Under the pieces are notes generated by a model. The model worked only from the letters and a program-made list of their open reading frames with translations, was not told the origin of the DNA and did not search any database. A DNA stretch of 64,000 nt from the NCBI GenBank assembly GCA_015680685.1, contig MNCI01009650.1, positions 609,540 to 673,539 on the forward strand, given 5' to 3'. A program made the translations under genes and the position numbers. Shown piece by piece: positions 45,301 to 57,655 of this stretch. How positions within the stretch are numbered: position 1 is the first letter of the stretch; each line of letters begins with the position of its first letter. Source of the stretch: Gnetum montanum (Eukaryota; Streptophyta; Gnetopsida; Gnetales; Gnetaceae).

Positions 45301-46801
45301 ATCAATCCTACGCATTCCACGCTCATTGAAACAGGGCCTGCCAAGAAAAATATAATCAAACATAAATAACAGTATAACACCAAAGCAAACAAAATAAAGA
45401 TAAATCAAAAAGAGCTTACCTATCTACCCTGTACATTGTTCCAGGTGGATTTTGGAATAATGTATGTACACGAAAAGCTAGAAAAAGGGTGTTACTGCTG
45501 TTGTAGTGGCTACAAGATGGTAACTCCCAAACATGAGTCAGAGGGTGGGTAGATCGAGGACCTTCGGCAAGACCTCCATCAACTTTAAATAATCCCTCAT
45601 CCACATCAATGATGAAGGCCAATATGTCATGGGATGAGCCAAGTAGTATGGTCTCAACAACACTACAAGCCAACTGTTCACTTAAATGAGACCAAACGAC
45701 CATGCTAAAACCCTATAGGACAAACAATAGAAATTCACTAGAGCTCAGATGAAACCATAACCCTTGAGATCCAATCTCCATGTCATGACGAGGTGCATTA
45801 GGCTCCAAGGGACCAAACCATGACAACACACCCATGAGTTCCACCACCAAAACAAAGGGTTTAAGTCCCCTGCACACAGCCAGAAATTAAAGTAAGTGAA
45901 CATAAAAACACATAAAAAACATTTGTCCTGGTGTCAAGATGATAAACTGACACCATACTTTAGTCCTGGAATCACGACTTAAAATTGATACCAACCCACA
46001 CTTAACATACACATACTACACATTTGTCCTAGCATCAAGACAATAAACTAACACCATACTTTAGTCCTGGAATCATGACTTAAAACTGATACCAACCCAC
46101 ACTTAACATACACATACTACACATTTGTCCTAGCATCATGATGATAAACTGACACCACACCTTAGTCCTGGAATTATGACTTAAAACTGATACCACCTCA
46201 CATAACAATACTTAAACACATTACGTTGACATTAGACATTAGACCATGGAAACAGGCAACTTATTTAGAAATAGCATCTTTTACTAACATGCCCATGATC
46301 ATACTGAAAGTTTGGTCATGCTGGAAGTTTGGTCATGCTAAACATTTGGTCATGCTACCAGTTTGGACACGCTTCAAGTTTGACATGCTAAACCCTTAGA
46401 CACATTGCTAACTTGCACATGCTAAAAAAAATTAGGCACACTGACCATAAAACATGCATTGAAGACAGTTTACGCTAAGAATTTACCATAATATAGACCC
46501 TATTTATTGCACATGCTATGAATGCCCAAGAGAGCACACGCTACACATGCACATGCTGCCCTAGGATGCACATGCACATGCACGCGCTACCATCAAACGC
46601 TCACATTGCTAGCACAAAATAGCAATAAAAACAAACAAAAGAAAAAACGTGAAAAATAGGAGCGTACCTGCACAAGGACCCTACCCATGATGAGATCCTG
46701 GGCTGAGGAAGGCATTGGAGCATCTGCTCGCTCTCCTCCATGAATGCCAACGTCGCCTCCTTCTTTCCTTTGCCTCTCTCTTGCTTGCCTTTGCCCTTCA
46801 T
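42387..46801 (-). pseudogene. Antisense gene of C, exons 1-7
   Basis: Homologous to the plus-strand gene of D at 32174-36432. Exons: 46801-46668 (MKGKGKQERGKGKK, MEESEQMLQCLPQPR), 45869-45420 (LFQNPPGTMYRVDR), 45337-45067 (TLEAFMVGPTLRGALL), 44979-43933 (GSKGFPMQVYTKVMEVNFLY, AQSHFTFAFFIGYLRRFAKF), 43820 to about 43545, 43458-43255, 43160-42387 (PRSIYDAVSGCVVPNAKSLW, RRRLEMFVEGLGL). Exon 8 is at 25804-25736. Introns 1-4 and the start of exon 7 match D in position and phase. Lesions: stops in exons 2, 3 and 7 and a changed donor after exon 6 (AT for GT). D interrupts it at 42387. Function unknown. Confidence 0.75.
45890..46660 (-). repeat. Repeats in intron 1 of the antisense gene of C
   Basis: 45919-46225 contains three tandem higher-order units of about 105 bp, each with two versions of the 38-bp unit (TCCTGGAATCACGACTTAAA) also found after integrase. 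46290-46600 has many GCATGCT and CACATGCT words, the apparent CpG-decayed counterpart of GCGTATACGC words in D's intron 1 (32340-32790). Confidence 0.65.
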
Positions 46802-47499
46802 CTTGCCTTGGATGCTACCTTGCACAGTGGTCACGCTGCCCTACACACTGCCCTGATGCTGATGCTACCCTAGACATTGCCTGGTAGTCATGCTGACGCT
46901 GCACCCTAGTGGTCATGCTGTCCACTACTCCATGCTCATGTTCTTCACCGCTTGTCAAATGTTGAAAATTCTAAAAATGACCTCCACCTTAACCTTGTTT
47001 GACCCCTTTTAAACCCCCCATTTTTTTATTTTGTTAATTTTATTTTATTTATTGATACATGGTGCATTTTTTATAATTTTATCATTTATTCTTTTTACGC
47101 TGAGGCTCTTTTGTGCATGCCCAAACTTTAAATATAAAAAATTTATAAATAAACAAAAAATATGTAAACAAAAAAACAAATATTAAAAAAATGTATAAAA
47201 AATGTATATATTTTTTTAAAATTTAAACACACACAAAAAATCCAAAAAATCATAATACTTGTATATACTTGGAACATGACTGGCAGATGGCCCGGTATGG
47301 CCTTAAACTGCCACACTTGGCCCAGTAAGGCCTAAGACTACCAAGCGTCCGTGTATGACGATAAACTATTCATCGCATGCCTTAGTTACATTAAGACATA
47401 GAAATTAATTTTACGAGAAATAGCAACTCACCCTTGCTCACATGGCCCCCCGTTTAATTGGCAGGGGCAAACACATGGATAGCAAGCACCTCTTCTCAC
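46802..47499 (+). other. Spacer between antisense gene and RT of C
   Basis: 46802-46960 has GTCACGCTG/CATGCTG words and corresponds to the upstream leader of the antisense gene. 46980-47270 is an A/T-rich run. 47280-47390 holds GGCCTTAAACTGCC-type units matching D near 31750-31830. No gene other than the flanks. Confidence 0.55.
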
Positions 47500-49108
47500 C
47501 GTTGTCTGTCAATGGACCGCACAGGGCCATTCAACGAGAAATCAATTTAAAACCATTGATCTAGACTCATCATCAACTTATGAAAATTTCATGGCATCAA
47601 CACAAGAGACACTTGATTGCTTCAAGGGAATGAAAAAAAATCTTGACTTAAAGATCGACAACATCACCGAAGATCCCCTCACCAAATTCCCCATTACTAT
47701 ATCCGATGGCGAAGTTAAAATATTAAAACTAAGTACTCTATTAAATCCACAACTGGCCAGTGACATAGCTCAAGTGCTGAAAGATAACATGAAAGCATTC
47801 GCTTGGTCCTATACTAATATGCTAGGACTAGACCCTCGAATAGTCCAGCATAACATCATCCTTGATCCAAAACTCAGACCAGTGAAACAAAAAGCACGAA
47901 AGATTAAACCTGAGGTAGCGCTAGTAGTTCATAATTAAATCACAAAGCTTTACCAAGCCGGTTTCATCTGAGCTATTGACTACATCGATTGGGTATCCAA
48001 CATAGTTGTAGTCCCAAAGAAAAATGGGAGCATTCGCCTATGCATTGACTTCTGTGACCTCAACATAGCAACCATAAAAGATGACTTCCAGCTACCCAGT
48101 ATCGATCAACTTCTTGATTCAACTGCTAGGCATGCATTGTTGTCCTTTATGGATAGATTCTTGGGATATAACCAGATTATGATCAACCTAGAACATCAAC
48201 TCAGGACAACCTTCATGAAACCATGGGGCACATTCTATTATACAATGATGTCATTCAGTCTAAAAAATTCTAGTGCTACATATCAGCAAGCGATGACATA
48301 CATCTTTAGTGATTATATGCTTAATTCTCTCAATGTTTATGTAGATGACATCGTGGTCAAGTCAAAAAAAACTAAGGAACACGTCAACGATCTAGACTTG
48401 GTACTTAAATGTTGTCTCAAGTATGAGCTTAGACTTAACCCAAAGAAATATGTCTTTGGAGTCAAAACAAGAAAAATGCTTAGATTCATAGTATTTGAAA
48501 TAGGGATACGATTAGATCTCGATAAGGTTGAAGTAATAACAAATTTGAAACCACCTAGCAACTATACCAAACTACGCAGTCTACAAGGTAGATTACAGTT
48601 TATTAGGCGCTTCATTGAAAAACTGATGGATAAGTTGAAACCCATGCAACATTTATTATGCAAAAATGTCCATTTTCAATGGACTCAACAGTGCCAGGAA
48701 GCCTTTGAGAACATCAAAACAGCACTAGCTAAACTATCGACAGTTTATCCCCCATAGAACAACAAACCCTTCTACATTTACCTTGCGACATCGGATTCAT
48801 CTATTGCATCTATGCTTTGTCAGAAACGAGAATATGGAACCAAAATCCCTATCTACTACCTAAGCCATGCCTTACTAGCCTACGAACAGAGATACAATGA
48901 TGTAGAGAGATCATTTCTAGTCCTTATCTTTTCCTTGAAGAAGTCACGACATTATCTCTTCCATAACCAAGTCAACATTATTTGTAAAGACAATGTGCTC
49001 AGAGCTATCACCAATAACATTTATGAATCAAGCAAGATAGCTAGATGGAAGGTGATGATTGCTGAGTTTAACCTATGCTACATAGTTGAATCTTCCACAA
49101 AGGGTTAA
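47500..49108 (+). pseudogene. Reverse transcriptase and first RNase H of C
   Basis: Begins with a VNGPHRAIQREINLKP segment and MASTQETLDCFKGMKK. Then the pre-RT part KDNMKAFAWSYTNMLGLDPR and RT landmarks in order: VVVPKKNGSIRLCIDFCDLN, YNQIMINLEHQLRTTF, YTMMSFSLKNSSATYQQAM (usual GLKNAGATYQ), NVYVDDIVVKSK with the catalytic YVDD intact. RNase H: FYIYLATSDSSIASMLCQKR, YYLSHALLAYEQRYNDVERS, KSRHYLFHNQVNIICKDN. Stops at 47937 and 47970 and after 48757. It would copy element RNA into DNA. Confidence 0.9.
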
Positions 49109-50953
49109 GAAATAGTCAATCAAATGACCGCCTCACTGACGCAAGACCAAGCAACAATCAACCCTGAGTTCCTTGATGAGAACGTGAACACCATAGATAC
49201 TATGCCCAAAAATTACGATGCAATCTTATACTTTGATGGAGCATCAACCTCCTGAGGAGGAAGTGTTGCAGCCATCATAACGTATCCCTCTAGAGAAATT
49301 CAACCCTCTGCCTATCGATTAAACTTCCCTTGTACCAACAACATGGCAGAGTACGAAGGTCTTCTTAGAGGTCTTATGGTAGCACTAGCTTCAAGAATCA
49401 CATAGCTTGTAGTTCGAGGTGACTTATAGCTAGTAATCAATTAGGTCACAAAATTTTTCGCATGCAAAGATTCACATTTACAACTATACTGTGAATTAAA
49501 TAAACTCTTGCTAAAATAGTTAACAAAAATAGATGTGCAACATGTTCCCAGAAATGAAAATACCATCGCAGATGCACTCACAACATTAGCCTTAAACATG
49601 ACACCCGACATGTTTCATGCGTTGCCTAGTTCCATAACGAACTGTCCCAAACCTATAATTGACACTCTTGATGACATACCTATAGCATCCATTAGTACCA
49701 CACATGTAGTAGAATGGTATGATAACATAAACGAGTACCTTCTACGTGGTGAACCGCCACAACATCTAATGAATGCTCAAAAGGATGTGGTGCGAAAACG
49801 TTCTCGACAATATGCGTTAATAGGAGACACATTATGTCGTAGATCCTATGAAGGCATTTTGTTAGTGTGCTTTAGTAGCATTGACGGTCACATGATTGTG
49901 GAGCAAGTTCATGAAGGACTTTGTGGAGGACATATAGCGCCTAAGGCAATGGCAACGAAAATTAGAAGTTTAGGCTATTATTGGCCACACATGGAGTATG
50001 ATTGTTTCTCCAAGGTCAAAAAGTGCAACATCTGTTAGAAGCATGGTAATTTAATACATGTGCCACCTAGTGAGTTGCATACAGCACAAATCACATGGCC
50101 TTTCTAGAAATGGGGGTTAGACATCATTGGACTGATAACTCCCCCATCTTCAGCAGGACATAGCTTCATCATCACCGCAACTGAATACTTCACAAAATGG
50201 GTAGAAGTTATCCCCCTTAGGAAGACCACATGCAAGAAAGTGTGCAATTTCATACTCAAAAACATTGTAACCCATTTTGGCATCCCAATTACCATAATCA
50301 CCGATAACGGGCCACAGTTCAGCAGTGCCAAAACCAAAAACTTCTGTGAGAGCCTAGCAATCAAACACTCATTTTCATCACCGTATTACCCAAAAAGCAA
50401 TAGTTAAGTAGATTCCATGAATAAAACTGTCATCATGGTGCTCAAGAAAATTCTTCATCAGAGCAAAAGAAGATGGCATGAATAGCTAGTTTACGCGCTA
50501 TGGGCATATCGAACGATGCATCGAACATCCACAGATAAAACACCCTATAGTCTTGTTTATGGATCAGAAGCTATTTTACCTTTGGAGTTTCAAGTACCCT
50601 CATTGCGAATCACTCTCTTTGGACTCCTCAATGAAGGTAAAAATGATGAATTATGCATTATTGACCTTGACTTAGTGGAGGAGGAACGTACATGCATGCT
50701 GGATCAAATCAAGTGGTACCAAAAGCAATAACAATAGTGACAACATCACGACGTACACAAGCATTCAATCAAAGAAGGTGACCTTTTCCTAAAGACAGTT
50801 TGTGACCACTCAAAAGAATTCTCAGCCAACTGGGAAGGGCCTTACTTGGTCACTAAGGCATACAACAATGGGGAATTCAAACTAGCTGATATGAATGGTA
50901 ATGAATTTGCTAATCCAACAAATCACATGTACCTCAAACCGTATTACATTTGA
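49109..50953 (+). pseudogene. Second RNase H and integrase of C
   Basis: The second RNase H has YFDGAST (Asp present), a stop, then NNMAEYEGLLRGLMVALASR and a damaged VRGDxxLVIN. Integrase: RGEPPQHLMNAQKD, H2C2 finger with EQVHEGLCGGHIAPKAMATK and KVKKCNIC, then core WGLDIIGLI (first Asp present), ITDNGPQFSS (second Asp present) and YYPKSNS-stop-VDSMNK where the catalytic Glu of NGQAEATNK should be (now Asp behind a stop). The C-terminal domain FSANWEGPYLVTKAYNNGEF ends YLKPYYI at 50953. Several stops. Confidence 0.88.
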
Positions 50954-50959
50954 AAAACT

Positions 50960-51230
50960 TAAGGTATGCATTCATCCTAGCATCATGATGGTAAACTGGT
51001 ACCACAGACTTGTCCTGGCATCATGATGGTAAACTGATACCATAGACTCATCCTAGCATCATGATGATAAACTGATACCACAGACTCATCCTGGCATCAT
51101 GATGGTAAATCAATACCACAGACTCGTCCTGGCATCATGATGGTAAACTGATACCATAGACTTGTCCTGGCATCATGATGGTAAATTGATACCATAGAGC
51201 TCCATCCAGTATGATATTAAACTACCACAT
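50960..51230 (+). repeat. 38-bp tandem repeat after integrase of C
   Basis: About six copies of a unit containing TCCTGGCATCATGATGGTAA and ACTGATACCACAGACT, each ending about 38 bases on, with a few substitutions between copies. The same unit is at 28250-28435 in D (reverse orientation, matching D's strand). Confidence 0.85.
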
Positions 51231-52462
51231 TTTTTGTCTGCCAGAGTCCGTAAGACTATAAACTAGCTTGCCTCTTCACAGTCCACCATGACTATAAAAT
51301 AGCATTGCACCTTCCACTACGATACTAAACTGACAACATCCAAAGGGTTATGATATAAAACTAATCCATGACAGTCTGCTAAGACTATAAACTGGCAACA
51401 TCATCACTTGCCCATTGATCGGTTGCTGCAACCAACGACTTGTCTTCTTCTAAAACCTATTGCATGATTCACCATGTGGACTCTGTTGACACCGCTGCTG
51501 CTTGTTTTGTTTACCTGAAGTTTAACATGATGCCTCCATCCCATTGGTTGTATTCATGTTTAAATTTTTTTAGACTAACTCACTTGTGGTTTTCTTGTCC
51601 TCTTGGAGTTGTGTTTGTAGGATGACGCTCTAAGGTATTCATGCACAGATGCACTTCATCACAGTGACAAGGTACCACATTGTTCCTGACACATGCAACC
51701 AGGTTAATCAATCCGATCATAAGTACATTCCTAGTTCCTGATGCATCCCTTATCCTCCAACATGTTCTCCCTGTCCTAATTAGTTGCACCTTCTAGATAC
51801 ATCTCATTCACCCCAAAACTTGAACCACAATGTTGCATACTGTGACTCTCCAAGCAGTTGCGACCCGCAACACAACATAGCACATGATACAACTACAAGC
51901 ACACGAGCACAAGTACAACACTGAAAAAAGCTCTTTCCAAAAAATATCAAAAAAATCAAAGAGCAAAATACATCATAAGGCCATTGGCTCTTCCCATACA
52001 AGCCCAAGGTGGGAAGGCAGTTGTCTTGAAAGAAAACACTCATGTCTCAAACAATCATGTCGCACCACCTCATTGTGTGGCTTTGGCTGTTGACAATGGG
52101 TTCTCTTAAACATGATAAAAGAGTCTCGTTCCTCCAAAGGACACACCTCCCACGCCTTGGTCCCAAGTCTGCTAGATACTGGCTATTGACAAGGACCAAC
52201 ATGACTCGTTCACAAGAGCATTACTCTCCCACAGTTAAACAAAACAATCCCTTGATCAATCCCTAATCCCACAATTACAACCTGCATCCTGTGCATCTCA
52301 AAACTTCATTTCCTGATCCAATGTACTTCTAAACATGGTGCGATGACATCCGGCCAGGTGCCCAATAGATAGTGCTTGATGCCAAGTTGCTCGTGGTGTT
52401 TTCTACTTCTTTGTTGATGCCTCTTGGGTGGATTCCTCCAGGTATCAACAAAGAGGGGCCAA
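51231..52462 (+). other. 3' noncoding region and polypurine tract of C
   Basis: 51240-51400 has looser units (GACTATAAACTGGCA). 51980-52200 is the block conserved with D at 27480-27730. The polypurine tract AACAAAGAGGGGCCAA is at 52447-52462. No coding frame is shared between the two elements, so conservation is likely at RNA or DNA level. Confidence 0.7.
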
Positions 52463-54504
52463 TGAAAACACCAAAAAATTTTGGCCTAGCACTTTTAGAC
52501 AGGACTCAACTAAGTCATGCCACTACCCAACATGAGTACAGTGTGACCAAACTTGAGAGCCTCCAAAACAGCATGAAAACGACACACAATTGAATAGGCA
52601 GAGTTCCCCCAGGGCCCACAGGCAATTGCTCCAATTCTCGACATACAGAATCTAGGGTTTTAGGCTCAAAATGCATGGTTTTTGTTGTATACACTTTGGT
52701 CATGCTATGGTTACGCTGCCCAATGTAAGACCAGCATGTGTACAGCATGACCAACTTTTGGAGCCCCAAAATTGAGTCCAAATAGCCCATATTTGAGCAC
52801 ATAGACCCTCCATGAGCTTCACCGATGTCCCCTGTAGCTCCCAGCCTTCAGAACCTTGATATTTAAGCTCAGAATCACATGTCTTGAGCCACTTTAAGTT
52901 AGTCACGCTAAGGTCACACTGCACAGTGTGACCACAGCATGACCAAACAAGAACATCTAAATTCAAACACCTATGGGCAGAATTTTGACATGAATTCAAT
53001 TATCAGGAGCTAGGCGACAATTGTACATGTTCACAAGCTCCAGAAAATCAAAATTTGGGCCTCAAACATGGCACTTTCAGTTGGTCACACTGAGGTCACA
53101 TTGAGATCACACTACACACCATGACCACAACATGACCAAGCAGAAAACAGGGCACATCAAGCAGTTTATGGTCTAGTTTCGACATGAACTCAATCCCCAG
53201 GGGATAGGCAACAACTGTACTAACTCTCAAGCTCCACAAAATCAAGATTTGAGCTTCAAATATGTCATTTTAACTTGTTCATGTTGAGGCCATGCTCAGG
53301 TCACACTGCACAGCGTGACCACTGCGTGAAGAAACAAAAGATGATCAAAACAGCATCAAGTTGGGCTCAGATTCAGCATCTAGACCACCCTGGAGAGCAG
53401 GCAGCAGTTGGACTTCAAGAAACAGGCATTAGACATCCAAATTTGGTTCAAAATGTGTCATTTCCACTTGTCACATTGAGGTCACGCTGCATAGTGTGAC
53501 CAACCAAAAGAGACAAATCCAAGGCCAAATCAGCTGAAGTTCAATGTGCAGGATCCCCTCGACATCAAGCATGCAGGTCCACTCTGGAAATAGGTTTGAG
53601 AGGTCAAAATGGGTCCAAAATACATCATTTTTTTCAGACATGCCAAAGCACGCCAAGACATGCCAGAGCACGCCAAGACACTCTGATGAGGAAAATAACA
53701 GCACGCCAGACCATAGATCCAAAGGCCATAGATCAAATTCTCTTATGTAACATAGCATTCTTTTTTAAAAGTTCATATTCTTTGAGCGTATCAAACTCTT
53801 ACACTGTGGATTGCACATGCTAGTGTAAGAATTGGTCATGCTATACGTGATACGCTATACATTGTAAAATGTCATGCATCCAGTCAAAATGCAAATACCT
53901 ATCACCCGATCCACATTTCTCTCACCCCGCAGCCACAGATCTTCCTCTAGATCCGAATCACATGCCCAAAAATCCTATAAATACCCTATTTTTCCACTTA
54001 ATCGAGGGGGGTAATTTTGAAGCAAGAAAACCAACCCTGAACCCAGACACAAGAGATTCCCAGCACCTACGAACACCTCACATCAGAGCATAACATCTGA
54101 CTTGCCATGTAGACATGCAACTATGTTTTGACCGTTGCACATTTTTGTCAATTAATACAATACAGCTTCATTTTTCCTTCCATTGTGTTGTTCTTTTTCA
54201 TTGTCTATGTCATCCTGTTTTATTGCACATTTCTGCATACTCTTTTTATGATTTCATGTTATATTCATCTTTACGTTTCATTGAATTAAGTTCTTCATTT
54301 TACATTCCATGATGATAATCGTAGTGCAGGCCCTAGCATACGCTCAGGGAAGTCCTTGGTTGATCTGCGTGCAGACCATCCAAGGCACTCTACCTTCATT
54401 TTTCCAGCTTGCCCTCATGTGAAGGTAGGGTCATTTTTATCTCTCTGGATATCTTTCAGCGTTCGTTTTCCTGCAGCCTTACGTCGATGATTTCGGACAG
54501 TACA
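52463..54504 (+). repeat. 3' LTR of C
   Basis: 2042 bp, homologous to 18951-20971 throughout, with the same 180-195-bp internal units, TATAAATA at 53976-53983 and the U5 hairpin at 54354-54385. Many differences are C/T or G/A at CpG sites (GTCACGCT to GTCACACT or GTCATGCT). Confidence 0.92.
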
Positions 54505-56290
54505 ACTATCTATGGGTGGCCTTATCCTACTGACTTTCCAGTAATCAAAGTGGAGAACTGCAAAGGGACTTTTCAATCATCATGAAAAGGGCATGATTGA
54601 GCACCATTGATGCATGAATGGGCATTAGATATCTTTCCCTAAATATATCTAAAGAAAATCCATTTGGAAAGATTAAGAAGAAGAGAGTCTCATGCATCAT
54701 GTACAGCAATATTGGGTGCAATTGTATGTAGAAACTTTAGACTGTAAAGCAAGCATGTATCTTTGTATACAAACAATGTGTACCAGAAGTGAAAATTCAA
54801 AGGTGTCTATATATAGCAACCACAAAATAGGAGGACACCCAGTGACTGACTACTAACTCTAAAAGTAGCACACCTTGCATGGAACATACTGATAGCCTGA
54901 CATGTGCATATGTCACAAGCATGGATAAACTCAACTAAGTTCATCACCAACTATCTGATGATACTCACTAGGGAGCGTTGGAAATTCCTAAAAAATTCAA
55001 ACAAGATCCCCTTGAGCTGAAAGCATTACCGGATGGAATGGAATATGTGTTTTTAAAAAATGGAAAGTTGGTTATAATCAATGCAAAACTTGCTCCAAAG
55101 TAAAAAAAGATGCTATTGAAGGTAGTTGAAATATGGTTAGTAACTTTTGCTTAGTCATATCTTGAACTCATAGGGATTGATCCTAGGATATGGCAACATC
55201 ACATCTACACCAACCTAGCCATGAATCTAAAATGATAGCCATAGAGACAATTGAACCCCAACCTAAAGTAGATCATCAAGGAGGAAATTGAGCAACTCCT
55301 CAAGGCAGGGTTCATCTATTCCATTGTGGGTTAGCCCCCTTGTAATTGTGCCAAAGAAAGGTGGCAAGTGGTAGGTTTGCATCAATTTCAGGCTACTGAA
55401 TATGGCAATATTCAAGGATCATTTTTCATTGTCATTTGTTAACCAAGTGCTCAACACAATATCTAGGCATTGATACTACAGCTTTCTATATGGTTATAAT
55501 GGCTATAACCAAATTCAAATTTCACTAGAAGACCAAGAAAAAATAACATGCACAAGTTCTTGGAGAACTTTTGCATATCACAAGATGTCGTTTGGTCTAT
55601 GCAATGCTCCTACCACATTTCGACGCTTGGTTCTAAGCATTTCTCAACAACAAATCGGTAGTGGTATCGAAGTCTTCATGGATGACTTCTCCACCTATGG
55701 AGCTACATTTGAGTAAGCCCTAGACCACCTTGGGCAAGTGTTGAAATGATGTGTCAAAACTAACTTGTGGCTCAATTGGAAAAAATGTCACCTCATGGTC
55801 TAGGAGGGCATTGTACCGGGGCATAGAATATTAGGAATTAAGGTGGACCCTAAAAAAATAAGGGTCATCCAAGGAACAACCCACCAACTAGAAATAGTTA
55901 AAGGTGTTTAGTCATTCCTTAGACATACTAGCTACTACCAGTGATTCATAGAGAATTTCTCTAACATCACAAAACTATTGGTTGAGTTGACAAAGAAAGA
56001 TGATCCCTTTGTTTGGACTATAGAATGTGAGAAAGCATTCCAACAACTAAAAGAAAATCTTGTAGAAACTCCAATCCTATAAGCACTTGATTAGTCTAGG
56101 CCATTTCATATCATGATGAATACATTAAATTATGCCTTAGGAGCTATTCTAACATAGTTAGATGATAATAAAAAACCATACTACATCCACTGTGCTAACC
56201 AAAGCATTGTGGTTGCATAATTGAACTACATCATCACAAATAAAGCATTGATGACAATGGTGTTTGCTCTAGAAAAAAATCCACTCTCTA
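54505..56290 (+). pseudogene. End of protease, RT and RNase H of B
   Basis: After the ACTAT duplication the chain continues as YGWPYPTDFPVIKVENCKG. Noncoding-looking DNA follows to about 54970. RT starts with ELKALPDGMEYVFLKNGKLV and continues in shifting frames: EEIEQLLKAGFIY, VIVPKKGGKW, VCINFRLLNMAIFKDHFSLS, YNGYNQIQISLEDQEKITCT, then FAYHKMSFGLCNAPTTFRRL (Athila-typical) and EVFMDDFSTYG with the catalytic FMDD. RNase H follows at 55950-56280 (PFVWTIECEKAFQQLKENLV, ALGAILT, LNYIITNKALMTMVFALEK). More than ten stops or shifts. Confidence 0.85.
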
Positions 56291-56419
56291 ACATGTTTCC
56301 TAATGAACTCCTCTTTACTAGGGCTATAGCTGAACAAATGTCCAATGATCCAAATGATGTAATAACATTCTCACCTATCTTCTCACTCAGGAGATGCCAC
56401 AAGGGTTGGACCATGGGAA

Positions 56420-57655
56420 GAAACAACAATTTCTTCACCATTTGAAGCACTTCTTGGAATTAATAGACACCTCTACAAGGTGTGCATCAATGGCCTAGTT
56501 CATTAGTGTGTTCTTGATGTTGATCAATTGTGCATTCTCCAAGATGCTCATGAGGGTCCTTGTGGAGGACACTATGCTGGGAGATGCACGGCCATCAAAA
56601 TCCTGATGGTTGGGTACTAATAGCCAACACTCTTCAGGGATGCTTACCATTATGTTTGCTCTTGTGAATGATTTCAATGAGATGGTGAAATGACTACTCG
56701 AATGGAGAAACCTCAACAATGGATTCAACCAATAGAACCCTTTGACATTTGGGGCATTGACTTCATGGGTCCCATCACATCCATGTTAAATGGAAAGGCA
56801 TACATCATAGTTGCTATTGACTATTATAAGAAATGGACAAAAGTAGTAGCTGTCATCGACTATACATCTTCTACTACTGCTCAATTTGTACAACAAAATG
56901 TTGTAGACAGGTTTGGTATGCCATGTGCACTAATTTCTAATAATGGAACTCACTTTATAGGCACTACTTTTCAAAAGCTCATGCAATGCTTGGGGGTTGA
57001 ACATAAACTTAGAATACCTTACCATCCCCAAGCTAATGGTCAAGTTGAGGTTACAAATAGGGAAATCACAAGGATACTAACAAGAACTATTAGCAAGTAT
57101 AGGAAGGACTAGAGCACAAAACTCAATGATTCCTTTTGGGCCTACTGCTAAACATGGAAACTTCCTATAGGCTATTCTTCCTATGAGCTTGTGTATAAAA
57201 AATCACCAACACTTCCTATTCAATCTAAACTCAATATACTTTCAATAGCTTGTGACCTTGACCTTGACTTGAGTCTAGCCCAGAAAGAATAACTAATGAA
57301 TCTCAACCTGCTAGATGAAAATTGATTAGTAGCCTTATCATCTAACGAGTTGCATAATGCCTATAACAAAAAGCGTCATGACCTAGAAATTAGAAAAGTT
57401 AAATTTCAACCAGGAAATAACGTTCTCTACTGGAACTCCACACACGTACCTCAACAAACTAAGTTTCAAATGTTATGGAAAAGACCTTACATTATTTAGA
57501 AAAATTTTCCTTATGGGGCCATGATGATCTACAGGCCTAAGAGCCCAAACAAAAAATAGCTAGTTAACATTCAACAAATCAAACTTTTCCATGAGCATAG
57601 GCCAACTAACACAACAATCACCTCATTAGATGAACAACCACGCTCCATATTTTAG
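56420..57655 (+). pseudogene. Athila-like integrase of B
   Basis: H2C2 region DAHEGPCGGHYAGRCTAIKI near 56545, then a frame at 56690-57112 with WGIDFMGPITSMLNGKAYII (first Asp present). Next ALISNNGTHFIGTTFQKLMQ has Asn in place of the second catalytic Asp (usual SDNGTHF), and HPQANGQVEVTNREITRIL has the Glu present. The C-terminal part in other frames includes YELVYKK, NAYNKKRHDLEIRKVKFQPG, NNVLYWNS, MLWKRPYII, NIQQIKLFHEHRPTNTT, ending about 57655. It inserted B's cDNA historically; now inactive. Confidence 0.88.

Larger units (their letters stand above)
18951..54504 (+). mobile_element. Tat-like element C, nested in B
   Basis: LTRs 18951-20971 and 52463-54504 (about 2.0 kb each) are homologous along their length. 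The target duplication ACTAT is exact (18946-18950 and 54505-54509). Internal order: primer site, N-terminally extended gag, protease, antisense gene, RT, RNase H, second RNase H, integrase, 38-bp tandem repeats, conserved 3' region, polypurine tract at 52447-52462. Two RNase H domains place it in the Tat lineage. Element D is inserted at 25950-42386. C's own length is about 19.1 kb. Confidence 0.92.

Noticed and set aside
50960-51230. 38-bp repeats considered as a CRISPR array
   Set aside because: Copies are directly tandem without unique spacers, lie in a plant retrotransposon and vary between copies.
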